Assembly (NCBI GenBank): GCA_008933615.1
Contig: WBUR01000011.1
Location: 27,170-91,169 of the forward strand
Source of the DNA: a bacterium
Lineage (GTDB): Bacteria; CLD3; SB21
Length of the DNA: 64,000 nucleotides
Reading direction: 5' to 3'
The notes under the pieces are model-generated. The model did not search any database. It had not been told where the DNA came from and was given only the letters and a program-made list of their open reading frames with translations. Positions within the stretch are counted from its first letter, which is position 1. Each line of letters starts with the position of its first letter. A program made the translations under genes and the position numbers. Positions 27,415 through 37,070 of the stretch are shown in pieces.

Positions 27415-28269
27415 ATGATACCGACTCTTTTTGAAATTCCGATTTTCGGCGGCATACCGATTCACAGCTTTGGCCTGATGCTGGCATTGTCATTTCTTAC
27501 GACAAGTTTTGTGCTTAAGAAATTATTTAAGCGGGCAAATTATCCGGTGGATTTGGCCGATCAGGTTATATTGGTCGCGGCCATTGCCGGGTTGGCCGGA
27601 TCAAAGTTCTATTACCTTCTCTTTGAAGCATTTGACCGATTTATGAAGCATCCGATAGACATGCTTTTTTCCGGCGCAGGTCTGACATGGTACGGCGGGT
27701 TTGTTCTTGCTATGATAAGCATCATCTGGCTGATCAGAAAAAATAAGTTGCCGATACTGAAATCGATTGACATGATATCGGTACCGTTGCCGTTAGGATA
27801 TGGCATCGGGCGTATCGGTTGCCATCTGGCGGGCGACGGAGATTACGGTAAGCCCTGGGACGGCGTTTTTGCAACGGATTATTCCAGAGGCATCGTACCG
27901 CCATCGCAGGCTTTTTACGGAACGGAGATTGCAAAAGATTATCCTAACGGAATTGTACCGGACCACACGTTGTGCCATCCAACACCAATGTATGAAACCG
28001 TATTCTCCGTTATTATTTTTGCTATACTATGGTATACCACGAAGAAAAAACTGCCAACCGGGTTTCAGATTTCACTTTATTTTATGCTTGGCGGGCTTCA
28101 GCGTTTCCTGATCGAATTTCTCCGCATAAATCCGAAAGTTGCTTTCGATCTCAGCGGCGCACAGCTGATCAGCCTGGTTTTGATAATGTTTGGGGGAATC
28201 TGGATGTTTTGGGCTTTCAAAATACAACCTAAAGCGGAATTGAATAAGATATCAGCTAAAATTAAATAA
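27415..28269 (+). CDS. lgt: Prolipoprotein diacylglyceryl transferase
   Basis: A 284-residue inner-membrane enzyme that transfers diacylglyceryl from phosphatidylglycerol to the lipobox cysteine. About seven helices are visible, with the Lgt signature GRIGCHLAGDGDYG (about 137-150), including the conserved arginine, and a HPTPMYE segment (about 187-193). It uses the product of the pgsA pathway. GAGGA lies just before the ATG. Confidence 0.93.
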   Translation: MIPTLFEIPIFGGIPIHSFGLMLALSFLTTSFVLKKLFKRANYPVDLADQVILVAAIAGLAGSKFYYLLFEAFDRFMKHPIDMLFSGAGLTWYGGFVLAMISIIWLIRKNKLPILKSIDMISVPLPLGYGIGRIGCHLAGDGDYGKPWDGVFATDYSRGIVPPSQAFYGTEIAKDYPNGIVPDHTLCHPTPMYETVFSVIIFAILWYTTKKKLPTGFQISLYFMLGGLQRFLIEFLRINPKVAFDLSGAQLISLVLIMFGGIWMFWAFKIQPKAELNKISAKIK

Positions 28270-28271
28270 TT

Positions 28272-28964
28272 GTGAACGGATTTACGAAAATACTGACGGC
28301 AACATTTTGTGTTTTGTTCATGAACCGGGCAGGTATCACAAATGAACCAGTCGGTAGCGAACAAACGAGCAGGTTTACAATTGCCCGAATCAAATACGGC
28401 GGAGGAGGAGATTGGTACGGTAACAAGACGGCGTTGAACAATCTATTACGATATCTGAAAGAGCAAACCAATATTGTTACCGGCAACAGCGAAACTTTTG
28501 TTGAACTGTCGGACATCAAGTTATTCGATTATTCTTTTCTGTATATGGCGGGACATGGAAATGTCAAATTTTCAGATGCCGATGTGAAAAATTTACGAAC
28601 GCATCTGACTCATGGCGGATTCCTTTGGTGCGATGACGACTACGGAATAGATAAGTTTTTTAGACGCGAAATGAAGAAAGTTTTTCCTGAACTTGAATTT
28701 GTTCCAATACCTTTCTCTCATCCTTTATATCATATTTATTATAATTTTCCGAACGGACTTCCCAAGATTCATGAACACGATGGCGGCGCACCCGAAGCAT
28801 TTGGTTTGTTCTGGAAGGGACGTTTGGTTTGCTTCTATTCCAAAAACACCGATATCAGCGACGGGCTGGAAGGGCCGGACGTTTTTCCCGAGGATGGAAT
28901 AGAAAAACATCAACAGGCGCTTAAAATAGCGACGAATATTGTAGTGTATGCTTTAACTTACTAA
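28272..28964 (+). CDS. DUF4159 family exported protein
   Basis: A 230-residue protein with a hydrophobic N-terminal segment (about 4-18) that looks like a signal peptide. The mature part has the DUF4159 pattern: RIKYGGGGDWYGN (about 39-51), FLYMAGHGNVKFSD (about 92-105), GGFLWCDDDYG and EAFGLFWKGRLVCFYS. The family is related in fold to class I glutamine amidotransferase-like proteins, but I see no catalytic triad. GTG at 28272 follows the lgt stop immediately; a shorter ATG at 28320 would lose the signal peptide. Confidence 0.75.
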   Translation: MNGFTKILTATFCVLFMNRAGITNEPVGSEQTSRFTIARIKYGGGGDWYGNKTALNNLLRYLKEQTNIVTGNSETFVELSDIKLFDYSFLYMAGHGNVKFSDADVKNLRTHLTHGGFLWCDDDYGIDKFFRREMKKVFPELEFVPIPFSHPLYHIYYNFPNGLPKIHEHDGGAPEAFGLFWKGRLVCFYSKNTDISDGLEGPDVFPEDGIEKHQQALKIATNIVVYALTY

Positions 28965-28983
28965 TCTATTTCAAGGAAAAATT

Positions 28984-29673
28984 ATGAAATCGACAGTACT
29001 TGACAGAGTATTTGACGGTGTGATATTATGTTTGATGTTAGTTGCTCTGTACTTTGTTTTTATCTGGGTTCCGAACGAAAAAACAATGGGAATCATTCAA
29101 CGAATATTCTATTTTCACGTGCCGGCTGCGTGGGTTGCGTTCCTGGCTTTCGGAATTGTATTTGCTGCGAGTATAGCATACTTGGTCAGCCGTAATGACC
29201 ATTGGGATCTCATTGCGGCGATAAGCGCTGAGTTGGGGCTTGTTTTTTGTTCCATCATGTTGATCACAGGTCCGATATGGGCCAAGCCGGTTTGGGGGAT
29301 TTGGTGGACATGGGATCCGCGACTGACGCTGGCGCTTGTACTGTGGCTGATTTACGTTGCATACGTAATGTTGAGGATCTACATTGACGACGAAGGCAAA
29401 CGCGCCCGACTATCGGCCGTCGTGGGTATCATTGGTTTTCTTGACGTGCCGTTGGTATACATGTCGATCCGTTGGTGGCGTACTCAGCATCCTGCGGCCG
29501 TGATGGGCGGCGGAGAAAAGTCGGGTCTTGCGCCCGAAATGATGCTGACCTTTGTTATTTGCTTAGTAACTTTTACTGCGCTGTTCTTTTATTTGCTTCA
29601 GAAGCGGTATGGCATTGAAAAAGCCGAGCAGGAGATCAATGAACTTTATAAAAAAATCGGAGATCGTGATTGA
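28984..29673 (+). CDS. ccmC: Cytochrome c biogenesis heme handling protein CcmC
   Basis: A 229-residue protein of the HMD family with six membrane helices. It contains the WGIWWTWDPRLT tryptophan-rich loop (about 98-109) that holds heme and two outer histidines (in FYFHVPAAW near 43 and RTQHPAAV near 170). In System I CcmC passes heme to CcmE. Here ccmA, B, E and F are not adjacent, so the remaining genes must be elsewhere. AAGGA precedes the ATG. Confidence 0.9.
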   Translation: MKSTVLDRVFDGVILCLMLVALYFVFIWVPNEKTMGIIQRIFYFHVPAAWVAFLAFGIVFAASIAYLVSRNDHWDLIAAISAELGLVFCSIMLITGPIWAKPVWGIWWTWDPRLTLALVLWLIYVAYVMLRIYIDDEGKRARLSAVVGIIGFLDVPLVYMSIRWWRTQHPAAVMGGGEKSGLAPEMMLTFVICLVTFTALFFYLLQKRYGIEKAEQEINELYKKIGDRD

Positions 29674-29762
29674 CCGCTCAGTTTTTCTTTTCTTGACTCT
29701 CGTTTCAGTCCGTGCGTATATTATTTTGTTATAACTTTTTACATACGATTATAGGATTTTTC

Positions 29763-30680
29763 ATGTTACGATTCGTCATATTAATAATTTTTATAGGCTT
29801 TTCTTCATCATACGCAGGTGAAAGCGGATATCAATTTTTACGTGTAGGCGTTCCGGCCAAGGCGACGGGGCTGGGTGACACATATGTGTCTCAATTTGGC
29901 GATGTGAATACCTTCATGTATAATCCTGCCGGTCTATCTAAACTTTCCCATAGGCAATTTTCCGCCGGCTATATGAACCATATCCTTGACATTGGATCCG
30001 GTTATGCAGCCTACGCGCAGCCGTATAAAGATATCGGCGTATTCGGAGCAGGGCTTGTCTATTTCGGTTATGGGGACTTTCAAGGTTATGATGCCTCGGG
30101 TTATGAGACCAGCAGTTTTTCTTCCAGCGATTATGCTCTTAGTTTGTTCTATGCGCGTCAGCTGAAAGAAAATGTTCATTTCGGCGCGACGGTAAAGATC
30201 ATTCGATCTGCTATTGAAAACTATTCATCCGGAGCGGTCGCTGTGGATCTCGGAGCCATTTATGTTTTGCAGCAATACGATATGCAGCTCGGCGCAAGTC
30301 TTTTGAATGCCGGATTCGCGACTCATGCATTTCTTGACCACAAAGAAAAGCTCCCTCTTAGTTTGCAATTGGGCGTTTCGAGGAAATGGAATTTCACCAC
30401 ATTCGGCTTGAATCTGTCAGACTTAAACTTGCCGGGTAACAGGCTGAAAAGATTTGCCGTCAGCGCCGAAGCCGATCCCTGGGAGAAAATAAGCATGCGC
30501 ATCGGTTATAATCTGCAACGCAAAAGCGAGCTGGATCTGAAAGGATCCGGTTTTCTTAACGGCGCAGCAGGCCTGTCCGCCGGCTTAGGCTTCAAACACC
30601 AGAACTACGTATTTGATTATTCATTCTCTTCATGGGGCATCGGCGCTGTTAACCGATTTTCTTTGACTGTAAATTTATAG
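29763..30680 (+). CDS. PorV/PorQ family outer membrane protein
   Basis: A 305-residue protein with a signal peptide (LRFVILIIFIGFSSSYAG) and a FadL-like beta-barrel pattern. The opening RVGVPAKATGLGDTYVSQFGD followed by MYNPAGLSKL is the hallmark of PorV/PorQ-family proteins, which act as shuttle or anchor proteins for type IX secretion in Bacteroidota. No other T9SS gene is visible. The ATG at 29763 has TAGGA upstream; an upstream GTG at 29712 would add a second hydrophobic stretch and is less likely. Confidence 0.85.
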   Translation: MLRFVILIIFIGFSSSYAGESGYQFLRVGVPAKATGLGDTYVSQFGDVNTFMYNPAGLSKLSHRQFSAGYMNHILDIGSGYAAYAQPYKDIGVFGAGLVYFGYGDFQGYDASGYETSSFSSSDYALSLFYARQLKENVHFGATVKIIRSAIENYSSGAVAVDLGAIYVLQQYDMQLGASLLNAGFATHAFLDHKEKLPLSLQLGVSRKWNFTTFGLNLSDLNLPGNRLKRFAVSAEADPWEKISMRIGYNLQRKSELDLKGSGFLNGAAGLSAGLGFKHQNYVFDYSFSSWGIGAVNRFSLTVNL

Positions 30681-30690
30681 GATTCGTACT

Positions 30691-31251
30691 ATGGATATGT
30701 TTAACGATCCGGATTTTGTTTGGACGGGTTTTAATCTGGCCGTTCTTCTCTACGTTCTTTACGATATCTACCAGGAGTTATCGACTATTTTTACCTACGT
30801 AGCCCGAACCGGACAAAAAGATGGATTTTTTATTACGTTTGTAAACCGTTTATCATCCAGAGTTTATTTTATTCTGATGCTCATCAGCGCTAGCCTTCTC
30901 TTTGTCGTAAATAACGCCGAAATGCTCGAAGCGGTCATGTTAATTGCGCCGGTTGCGCTGCTGATCGGTTTTTTTGTAAACACACTTATATGCAAAATGT
31001 GTTTTATTAACGACATCGGGCTGGGAACGGTTTCGCCAAATTATGAAATGGAAATCCAATGGAATGAGATTAAGGCGTACACATGGAAACAAAATGTATT
31101 ATGTTTAATTCTCAATCGAAAGTGGTTTACTCGAAAAAAAATTAAGTTCAGCGATTCGTCGGCAATTACAGTTATCAATGACCGTCTCCAAAACCTCACC
31201 CATCAGGGCACTCATGTTCCTTCAGACTCTATGGACATAAAAGCTATTTAA
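30691..31251 (+). CDS. Hypothetical membrane protein, DUF5673-like
   Basis: A 186-residue protein: helices at about 12-30, 62-76 and 80-100, then a soluble C-terminal domain that begins EIQWNEIKAYTW, which looks like the PH-like tail of DUF5673-type proteins. Role unknown. It starts 10 bases after the PorV-like gene and ends 41 bases before the cyclase gene, so it is probably in the same transcript. Confidence 0.6.
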   Translation: MDMFNDPDFVWTGFNLAVLLYVLYDIYQELSTIFTYVARTGQKDGFFITFVNRLSSRVYFILMLISASLLFVVNNAEMLEAVMLIAPVALLIGFFVNTLICKMCFINDIGLGTVSPNYEMEIQWNEIKAYTWKQNVLCLILNRKWFTRKKIKFSDSSAITVINDRLQNLTHQGTHVPSDSMDIKAI

Positions 31252-31292
31252 GTAATAATAAAGCTACCGACTTATTTGCACGGAGAAAAATT

Positions 31293-33419
31293 ATGGCGAA
31301 CTCTATTCGGCAATATCACAAAAAACTATGGATTACGGCAATTGTGTTGTTTTCAGCATTGCTTGGATACATGTTATCTCAAAGCTTCAGTTTCCAGAAT
31401 ATCGAGCATGCCGGAATTGATTTACTCTTTACGACGCGACCCAAGCCGGCTGAAGTACCGGAGACCATCGTTGTTATGATCGATGAGAAATCGTATGCGG
31501 AGGAATTCGGTTATTATGATCCATTGCCTCGCCGTTACATTGCGCGGCTCATAGACACACTTGCCGCCAAAGGCGCAAAAACGATCGCTCTCGATATTGC
31601 TTTTTATGATAAACTGGATATGCTTGACCCTAATGGGGACTCGATACTGGTCAAGTCTATGAAACGCGCCGGCAATGTTATTGCCGTATCGATCTGGTAT
31701 CCGCAGGAGGACGGCACTTTGAAAAATCAGATGCCGCATCCGTTTTTTATGTCCGGATTAAAGGGAGTAGGTTACGCGAATCTCCAGATTTACGGATCCG
31801 GTGTGCTGTCCAGTGTGCGCGCAGTTCGTCCCATCCAAAAAATGGGAGATGGGGAAATCATTTTATCTTTTTCTGCGCTCGCATATTGCGAGATCATGGA
31901 TCTTCAAAAAGAGAAATTTGTCGAAGCAGTTGAAAATAGAAAATGGGATATTGTTCCGCCAATACCGCTTGACGGACAGGGCAATATGATTATCAATTAT
32001 GTGGGGCCGCCGGCGACGTGGATCAAACAGCCGAACGGAGAATGGACGCAGAATAAAGAAGGAACAATTAACACTTATCGAAGCAGCAAGATAACCGGCG
32101 AAGAATCTAGCCAGTGGCCGGAGGATTTTTTGAAAGACAAGCTCGTGATTGTTGGAAACGGGTCGGAATTTGCAGTCGATCGGTTCATAACTCCATTTTA
32201 CAACAATGCACAAAACAACTGGATGTACGGAGCCGAAGTTCACGCAAACGCCTTTCTTACTTTGCTTAACAAGCGTTTCCTTGAAAAAAGTTCACCGACG
32301 GTGACTTTCGCAATTGCATTATTATTCTGTTTTTTAATGGTGTGGGCTACTGTTCGATTTGGTTTTATGGGTGAAATTGGCGTTGCATGGGTGTTGCTCA
32401 TATTTACTTGGGGATTGAGCTATTATCTTTTTGCCGAAAAGGGGATTTGGTTCCCTGCCTGGAGCATAACCATCGCCGTTATTTTTGCATATTTTTCCAC
32501 ATCGATATACCAGGCCTTTACCGAAGAGAAAAATAAGAAACAAATTAAGAGTATGTTCTCGCGATATGCACCACCGGCCTATGTGGATGCGCTTGTCAAA
32601 GATCCTTCTAAACTGGAGCTCGGCGGCGAGGAAAAAGAGATCAGTATTCTTTTTTCAGACATTGAAGGTTTTACGACTATCTCTGAGTCATTATCACCAA
32701 GAAAATTGATCGAAATGCTGAATGATTATCTCAATACCATGACGCATCTGATTTTCAATCAGGGCGGCAGTCTGGACAAATATATCGGTGACGCTATTGT
32801 GGCCGTTTTTGGTGCGCCTTTACCTCAAAATGAACACGCACTGCACGCCTGCTATGCAGCTCTGGATATGCAGAAAGCGCTGATTGAATTTCGTAAGAGA
32901 ACCATGGAAATGGGATTGCCGGCTGTACGGAGCCGTGTCGGTATTAATACCGGTAATGTCGTTTTCGGAAACATCGGTTCTGATATCCGTTACGATTATA
33001 CCGGTATCGGGGATCATATGAATTTGGCTTCACGTCTGGAAGGGGCAAATAAAGAATACGGAACGTACATCATGATCAGTGAATTCACATATCATCAGGT
33101 GCGTGAACGCGTGATTGTCCGTGATCTGGACTTGATCGTTGTCAAGGGAAAGAGTAAGCCTGTAAAAGTTTTTGAACTGATAGGAAGAGCAAATGAACCG
33201 TTGCCTGAAGCGGCTCGTAAGCTTGTTGAGTTTTACCAGGAAGGAATCATGTTGTACCGTCAGCAGAATTGGAATGAAGCGGTCAGAAAATTTGAACAGG
33301 CGCTCACGTATTCACATACGGACGAACCGTCAAAGTTGTATATAACAAGGTGCAAGGAACTGATTTCTAATCCTCCGGGCGCCGACTGGGATGGGTCTTA
33401 CCATATGACGAGTAAATAA
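31293..33419 (+). CDS. CHASE2 sensor adenylate cyclase with C-terminal TPR
   Basis: A 708-residue membrane cyclase. N-terminal helix (about 12-30), extracytoplasmic CHASE2 domain (about 35-325), three helices (about 335-405) and a class III nucleotidyl cyclase domain (about 445-625). Metal aspartates are in FSDIEGFT and YIGDAIVAVFG; the ATP-selecting lysine is in LDKYIGD; the second purine residue is the Thr in YTGIGD; the Asn and Arg of NLASRLE are present. The product is therefore most likely cAMP rather than cGMP. TPR-like helices end the protein. The next gene encodes a FecR-TPR protein. Confidence 0.9.
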   Translation: MANSIRQYHKKLWITAIVLFSALLGYMLSQSFSFQNIEHAGIDLLFTTRPKPAEVPETIVVMIDEKSYAEEFGYYDPLPRRYIARLIDTLAAKGAKTIALDIAFYDKLDMLDPNGDSILVKSMKRAGNVIAVSIWYPQEDGTLKNQMPHPFFMSGLKGVGYANLQIYGSGVLSSVRAVRPIQKMGDGEIILSFSALAYCEIMDLQKEKFVEAVENRKWDIVPPIPLDGQGNMIINYVGPPATWIKQPNGEWTQNKEGTINTYRSSKITGEESSQWPEDFLKDKLVIVGNGSEFAVDRFITPFYNNAQNNWMYGAEVHANAFLTLLNKRFLEKSSPTVTFAIALLFCFLMVWATVRFGFMGEIGVAWVLLIFTWGLSYYLFAEKGIWFPAWSITIAVIFAYFSTSIYQAFTEEKNKKQIKSMFSRYAPPAYVDALVKDPSKLELGGEEKEISILFSDIEGFTTISESLSPRKLIEMLNDYLNTMTHLIFNQGGSLDKYIGDAIVAVFGAPLPQNEHALHACYAALDMQKALIEFRKRTMEMGLPAVRSRVGINTGNVVFGNIGSDIRYDYTGIGDHMNLASRLEGANKEYGTYIMISEFTYHQVRERVIVRDLDLIVVKGKSKPVKVFELIGRANEPLPEAARKLVEFYQEGIMLYRQQNWNEAVRKFEQALTYSHTDEPSKLYITRCKELISNPPGADWDGSYHMTSK

Positions 33420-33441
33420 AAGCTTGTAATTGCCTGCATCT

Positions 33442-33469
33442 TTGAATAATTTTATTTAACTAATACGAT
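33442..33469 (+). promoter_or_regulatory. Possible promoter for the FecR-TPR gene
   Basis: TTGAAT (33442-33447), 16 bp, TACGAT (33464-33469), in the 135-base gap after the cyclase gene. Weakly matching, so low confidence; no riboswitch-like fold was recognised in the leader. Confidence 0.3.
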
Positions 33470-33554
33470 TTACTTTGGGTTACTCGCCGGAATACATAAC
33501 ATCTAAAATTTGTAAATCTGTTACTGATACACATAACGTAAGGAGAGGTGAGTT

Positions 33555-34514
33555 ATGAATAATCCGTTAATTAAGACCATCGGCAAGTTGGTATTGCTTT
33601 CCGTTTTCTCATTTTCGATTGCCGCCGCTCAAGATGTGGCGTTCTTTTCGAAAGTGAAGGGAAGCGTCAAAATTACCGACGCTAACGGTAAGGAAAAGAA
33701 AGCGACTTCCAGCACAAAATTAGCTGACGGCGATAAGGTTTCAACCGGCGCCGACGGCAGCGCTACCATTATGTACTACTCCGGTAAGGAAGTTGTTTTA
33801 GCAGCTAAGAAGTATCATACGGTCAAGAAAAAACAGGAAGAAAGTTCCTTCTTATCTGGTCTATATAGCACGTTATCAGGACTTGTTTGGGGACAAGCTT
33901 CCGACGCTTCAATGGCAGGAGCTACTCGAGCATGGGCCGGCGATGCCAACCGCATGATCACGGCAACATACCCATCCGAGACTAAGATATTGGAGTCCGA
34001 ACCTGTTTTCAAATGGGCTGACCATCGCAAAGTTGCAGGCAAGAATTTTGTTGTTACGATCAAGAGTGAGATCAGCGATTTTAAATATGAAATCAATGTG
34101 TCCGGTGTTAACGAAGTTGCTTATCCGAAGGTAGCGCCGAAACTGAAAGTAGAAGAAAAATATATTTGGACGGTCAAAGATGCCGCAGGCGCTGATGTAT
34201 CTCCCGCCGTTAAGTTTTCATTGCTTGATCCGGGTGAATCTGAGAACATGAATGATGATTTGAAAGAAGTTCAGAAAGTCTGCAATAACGATATTACGAA
34301 TCCGCAATGGTATCTATTGACGGCTGCGTTATATCGCGATTACGGCTTGATGCGTCAGGCCGAAACGGCCATCCAAAGCCTCATTCAATTAAAGCCGGAC
34401 ATGGCTCAGGCGCGTATCATGCTCGCCACGTTATATAAGGAAACGGGACGGTTGGAAGAGGCTAAACTGGAAGAAGAAGCTGCGCGTAAATTAAGCGAAG
34501 GCGGAGCGAAGTAG
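33555..34514 (+). CDS. FecR-domain protein with C-terminal TPR
   Basis: A 319-residue exported protein: signal peptide (about 1-25), FecR domain (about 31-95, VKGSVKITDANGKEKKA... and STGADGSATIMYYSG), a central Ig-like segment (about 150-235) and TPR helices (about 255-319). FecR-type domains here lack the cytoplasmic sigma-factor-binding N-terminal region, so this is not a classical anti-sigma. AAGGAGAGGTGAG lies close before the ATG (strong SD). It has its own leader after the cyclase and a terminator after it. Confidence 0.85.
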   Translation: MNNPLIKTIGKLVLLSVFSFSIAAAQDVAFFSKVKGSVKITDANGKEKKATSSTKLADGDKVSTGADGSATIMYYSGKEVVLAAKKYHTVKKKQEESSFLSGLYSTLSGLVWGQASDASMAGATRAWAGDANRMITATYPSETKILESEPVFKWADHRKVAGKNFVVTIKSEISDFKYEINVSGVNEVAYPKVAPKLKVEEKYIWTVKDAAGADVSPAVKFSLLDPGESENMNDDLKEVQKVCNNDITNPQWYLLTAALYRDYGLMRQAETAIQSLIQLKPDMAQARIMLATLYKETGRLEEAKLEEEAARKLSEGGAK

Positions 34515-34536
34515 ATCTGCTCAAAATAACTCATTT

Positions 34537-34569
34537 AAAAAGCGATGATGTAAATATCATCGCTTTTTT
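34537..34569. terminator. Bidirectional terminator between the FecR gene and lpxB
   Basis: Stem AAAAAGCGATGAT (34537-34549), loop GTAAAT, stem ATCATCGCTTTTT (34556-34568). A-tract on one side and T-tract on the other serve both converging transcripts; it overlaps the lpxB stop codon. Confidence 0.82.
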
Positions 34570-35755
34570 ATTTTATATCGTTCAAAATAAATTGAGCAAT
34601 TTCATCAGTAACTGAGTCAGGGCGACGGCGGGTATGAACGTCAGAAAATTCCGTCAATTGTTTTATCATATTTGCTCTATATTCACTATCGGTCAGTATA
34701 CCGTTCATCTCAACAGCGATGGAAGAGGGATTGGCCTGATACTGAACAAACTCTTTAACAATTACTTTAGCGGATAAAATATTAATAAGAGAAATATGGT
34801 GAATTCGCAGAAGAAATTTGGCAATAAGCCAGGTCAGCAAAGAAGTTTTATAAATGACAATAAATGGTTTCCCGAAGAGAGCGATTTCGAGATTAACCGT
34901 TCCCGACTTAGCGAGAATAACATCGGAGCGCTCCATGATCTCATATGAATGAGGTATAAGGCTAATAGAAAATCTTGCGGGCATACCCGTCCGGTGAATG
35001 ATGTCAGAGTAAATATCTTCAGCAATCCATCCGCACCGGCTTATTAGAACGGAGATGCTTTTCCTGTTTGTGTTCCATGTTTTATCAAATTCGAGGATCG
35101 CATTGAGCATAATCGGCAAGATATTTGCAATTTCTTGCAGCCGGCTTCCTGGAAACAATCCGGCAGTGGTATTGCTTGCTTGATTTTCACTTATGTTTTG
35201 ACAATATTGATCTCGTAAAACAATATCGTTGATGGGGTGTCCGGCATAAAAACTTTTGATTCCGTGCTGCGTATACAAGTCGTGTTCGAAGGAAAATAGA
35301 GGAAAAACGCCATCACATAGTTGTCTGATTTTACTGATTCTCCTTTTTCTCCAGAGCCACACTTGCGGAGGAACGAAATAGTAAATTCTGGGAGAAGTTA
35401 GTCCAAGACGTTTTTTTCGCTGAAAGATCTTCTTGGCAACACTGAGATTAAAATCAGGAAAATCGATTAGAATAAGGAGCGATGCGCCGGAATCGAAAAT
35501 GTGATCGACGAGGCGCTTTCGAAGCAATAAAAGCCGTGGGATGTGAAGGAGGACTTCACTGACACCCATGATGGAAAGTTCGGAGATAGTGCAGTCAAGC
35601 GAAACTCCGGCTTTCCGCATAGCTTCGCCGCCAACGCCGCTTAAACGGGCTTGCGGGGAGAGTTTTAGAATTGATTTTGCGAGCAGCCCGCCGTACAAGT
35701 CGCCGGAGGATTCTCCTGCAAGTAGTATGATGGACAGTTCTGAAATTTTATTCAT
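34568..35755 (-). CDS. lpxB: Lipid-A-disaccharide synthase
   Basis: A 395-residue peripheral inner-membrane glycosyltransferase (GT19) that joins lipid X and UDP-2,3-diacylglucosamine. The N-terminal LLAGESSGDLYGG (about 11-23), VPPQVWLWRKRRI (about 129-141), LFPGSRLQEI (about 202-211) and the C-terminal AKSGTVNLEIALFGKPFIVIY (split by short gaps) are the family landmarks. Its presence shows that the organism makes lipid A. It is a lone minus-strand gene facing the divergent M50 protease gene across 56 bases. Confidence 0.95.
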   Translation of the reverse strand: MNKISELSIILLAGESSGDLYGGLLAKSILKLSPQARLSGVGGEAMRKAGVSLDCTISELSIMGVSEVLLHIPRLLLLRKRLVDHIFDSGASLLILIDFPDFNLSVAKKIFQRKKRLGLTSPRIYYFVPPQVWLWRKRRISKIRQLCDGVFPLFSFEHDLYTQHGIKSFYAGHPINDIVLRDQYCQNISENQASNTTAGLFPGSRLQEIANILPIMLNAILEFDKTWNTNRKSISVLISRCGWIAEDIYSDIIHRTGMPARFSISLIPHSYEIMERSDVILAKSGTVNLEIALFGKPFIVIYKTSLLTWLIAKFLLRIHHISLINILSAKVIVKEFVQYQANPSSIAVEMNGILTDSEYRANMIKQLTEFSDVHTRRRPDSVTDEIAQFILNDIK

Positions 35756-35811
35756 ATATAAGGGTTATAATAGCATATTCTATTTAAAGTTAATCGGATA
35801 AAAAATCAACT

Positions 35812-37041
35812 ATGATTGAAAAGGAAATTGAAAATATCTTAAAAGAGTTTGCAGCGGTTGAATACGTCGTTAGCGACTCCAACGCGTTTTTTGCAAAATT
35901 TGAGATTATGCGTCTTAATCAGGATATGATGAATCATATTCAGAGCAAGCTGGCGCCGTTGGGTTATAAAGCCGTCATATCGAATTTATCGACGAAGACG
36001 GAAAATGGCTCCCATGCCGACATTGTTATCCTGAAGATATTCTCAGCAAATAATGGATACCATGATAGTGTACGTCCTTATCAATTTTTGCCCGAGACAA
36101 AAAGCCGATGGACGTGGCTCAACCACCCGTCCGTTAATCTTGTGCTTTTTGTATTTACTTTTATTGTTGTTTTTATTACGGGCGCGGCGACTATCATCAA
36201 CAGAGAGATCACGGATGAGTGGAGCTGGATTACGGGATTTCAATTTTCATTTGCATTGCTTGGAATTCTCAGCGCGCACGAATTCGGCCATTATTTCGCG
36301 GCCAAGTATCATAAACTGAATGTCACACTTCCGTATTTTCTGCCAGGGATTCTGATTCCTCCTTACTTATTCACAGGTTTTGGCGGAACGACGCTGATGC
36401 CGGGTACATTCGGCGCATTCATTCGCATAAAATCTCCGATTCTGAATAAAAAGCAACTGATGGACGTAGGCGTTGCAGGCCCTATTGCGGGTTTTGTAGT
36501 TTGCCTGATTGTCCTGATTTACGGCTTCACTACCGTGCCTGATAGATCATATGCGTATCAATTCTACGATCCGCAGAGCATATATACCGGGGAACCATTC
36601 TGGCATTTCGGGAATTCTTTATTATTCAGTTTTCTTGGAAATACGCTTGCCGGCAATAGAATGCCGGAAATGTATGACATCATTCACTACCCGTTTATTT
36701 TTGCCGGATGGTTTGGTCTGCTTGTAACTGCGCTGAATTTACTGCCTATAGGACAACTAGACGGTGGACACATAACGTATTCGCTTCTCGGCAAACGACA
36801 GAAATATGTAGGTTATTTTGCATTTGTCGCAATTCTCGTTATGGGATTATTGAATAATAATAACAACTGGCTGATCTGGGCTATTCTCATACTTGTTTTG
36901 ATCAAGATCAAACACCCGCCGGTCATGAATGACCATGAAGGATTGGACAGAACACGGCAGATCATTGGAATTGTTTCAATTATCATATTTATCCTTTGTT
37001 TTATACCCGATCCGATATATCTTAAAGGGTATACGAGATAA
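35812..37041 (+). CDS. Site-2 protease family (M50) membrane protein
   Basis: A 409-residue membrane protein. A soluble N-terminal region (about 1-95) is followed by membrane helices carrying the zinc motif HEFGH (about 157-161) and, in a later helix, QLDGGHITY (about 317-325), which supplies the third ligand Asp. This is a plant EGY/archaeal-like S2P arrangement. No PDZ domain is visible. It is followed after 29 bases by a rhomboid protease gene. Substrate unknown; candidates include anti-sigma factors or membrane stress regulators (inference). Confidence 0.87.
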   Translation: MIEKEIENILKEFAAVEYVVSDSNAFFAKFEIMRLNQDMMNHIQSKLAPLGYKAVISNLSTKTENGSHADIVILKIFSANNGYHDSVRPYQFLPETKSRWTWLNHPSVNLVLFVFTFIVVFITGAATIINREITDEWSWITGFQFSFALLGILSAHEFGHYFAAKYHKLNVTLPYFLPGILIPPYLFTGFGGTTLMPGTFGAFIRIKSPILNKKQLMDVGVAGPIAGFVVCLIVLIYGFTTVPDRSYAYQFYDPQSIYTGEPFWHFGNSLLFSFLGNTLAGNRMPEMYDIIHYPFIFAGWFGLLVTALNLLPIGQLDGGHITYSLLGKRQKYVGYFAFVAILVMGLLNNNNNWLIWAILILVLIKIKHPPVMNDHEGLDRTRQIIGIVSIIIFILCFIPDPIYLKGYTR

Positions 37042-37070
37042 CGTCATTCTAGCCTAGAAGGTAATTGTCC

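Noticed and set aside
29712..29762. Upstream GTG start for the PorV-like protein
   Set aside because: It would put a hydrophobic stretch before the true signal peptide, and TAGGA lies properly before the ATG at 29763.
33420..33554. Riboswitch in the leader of the FecR-TPR gene
   Set aside because: I found no conserved aptamer pattern; only an AT-rich leader, a weak promoter and a strong SD.
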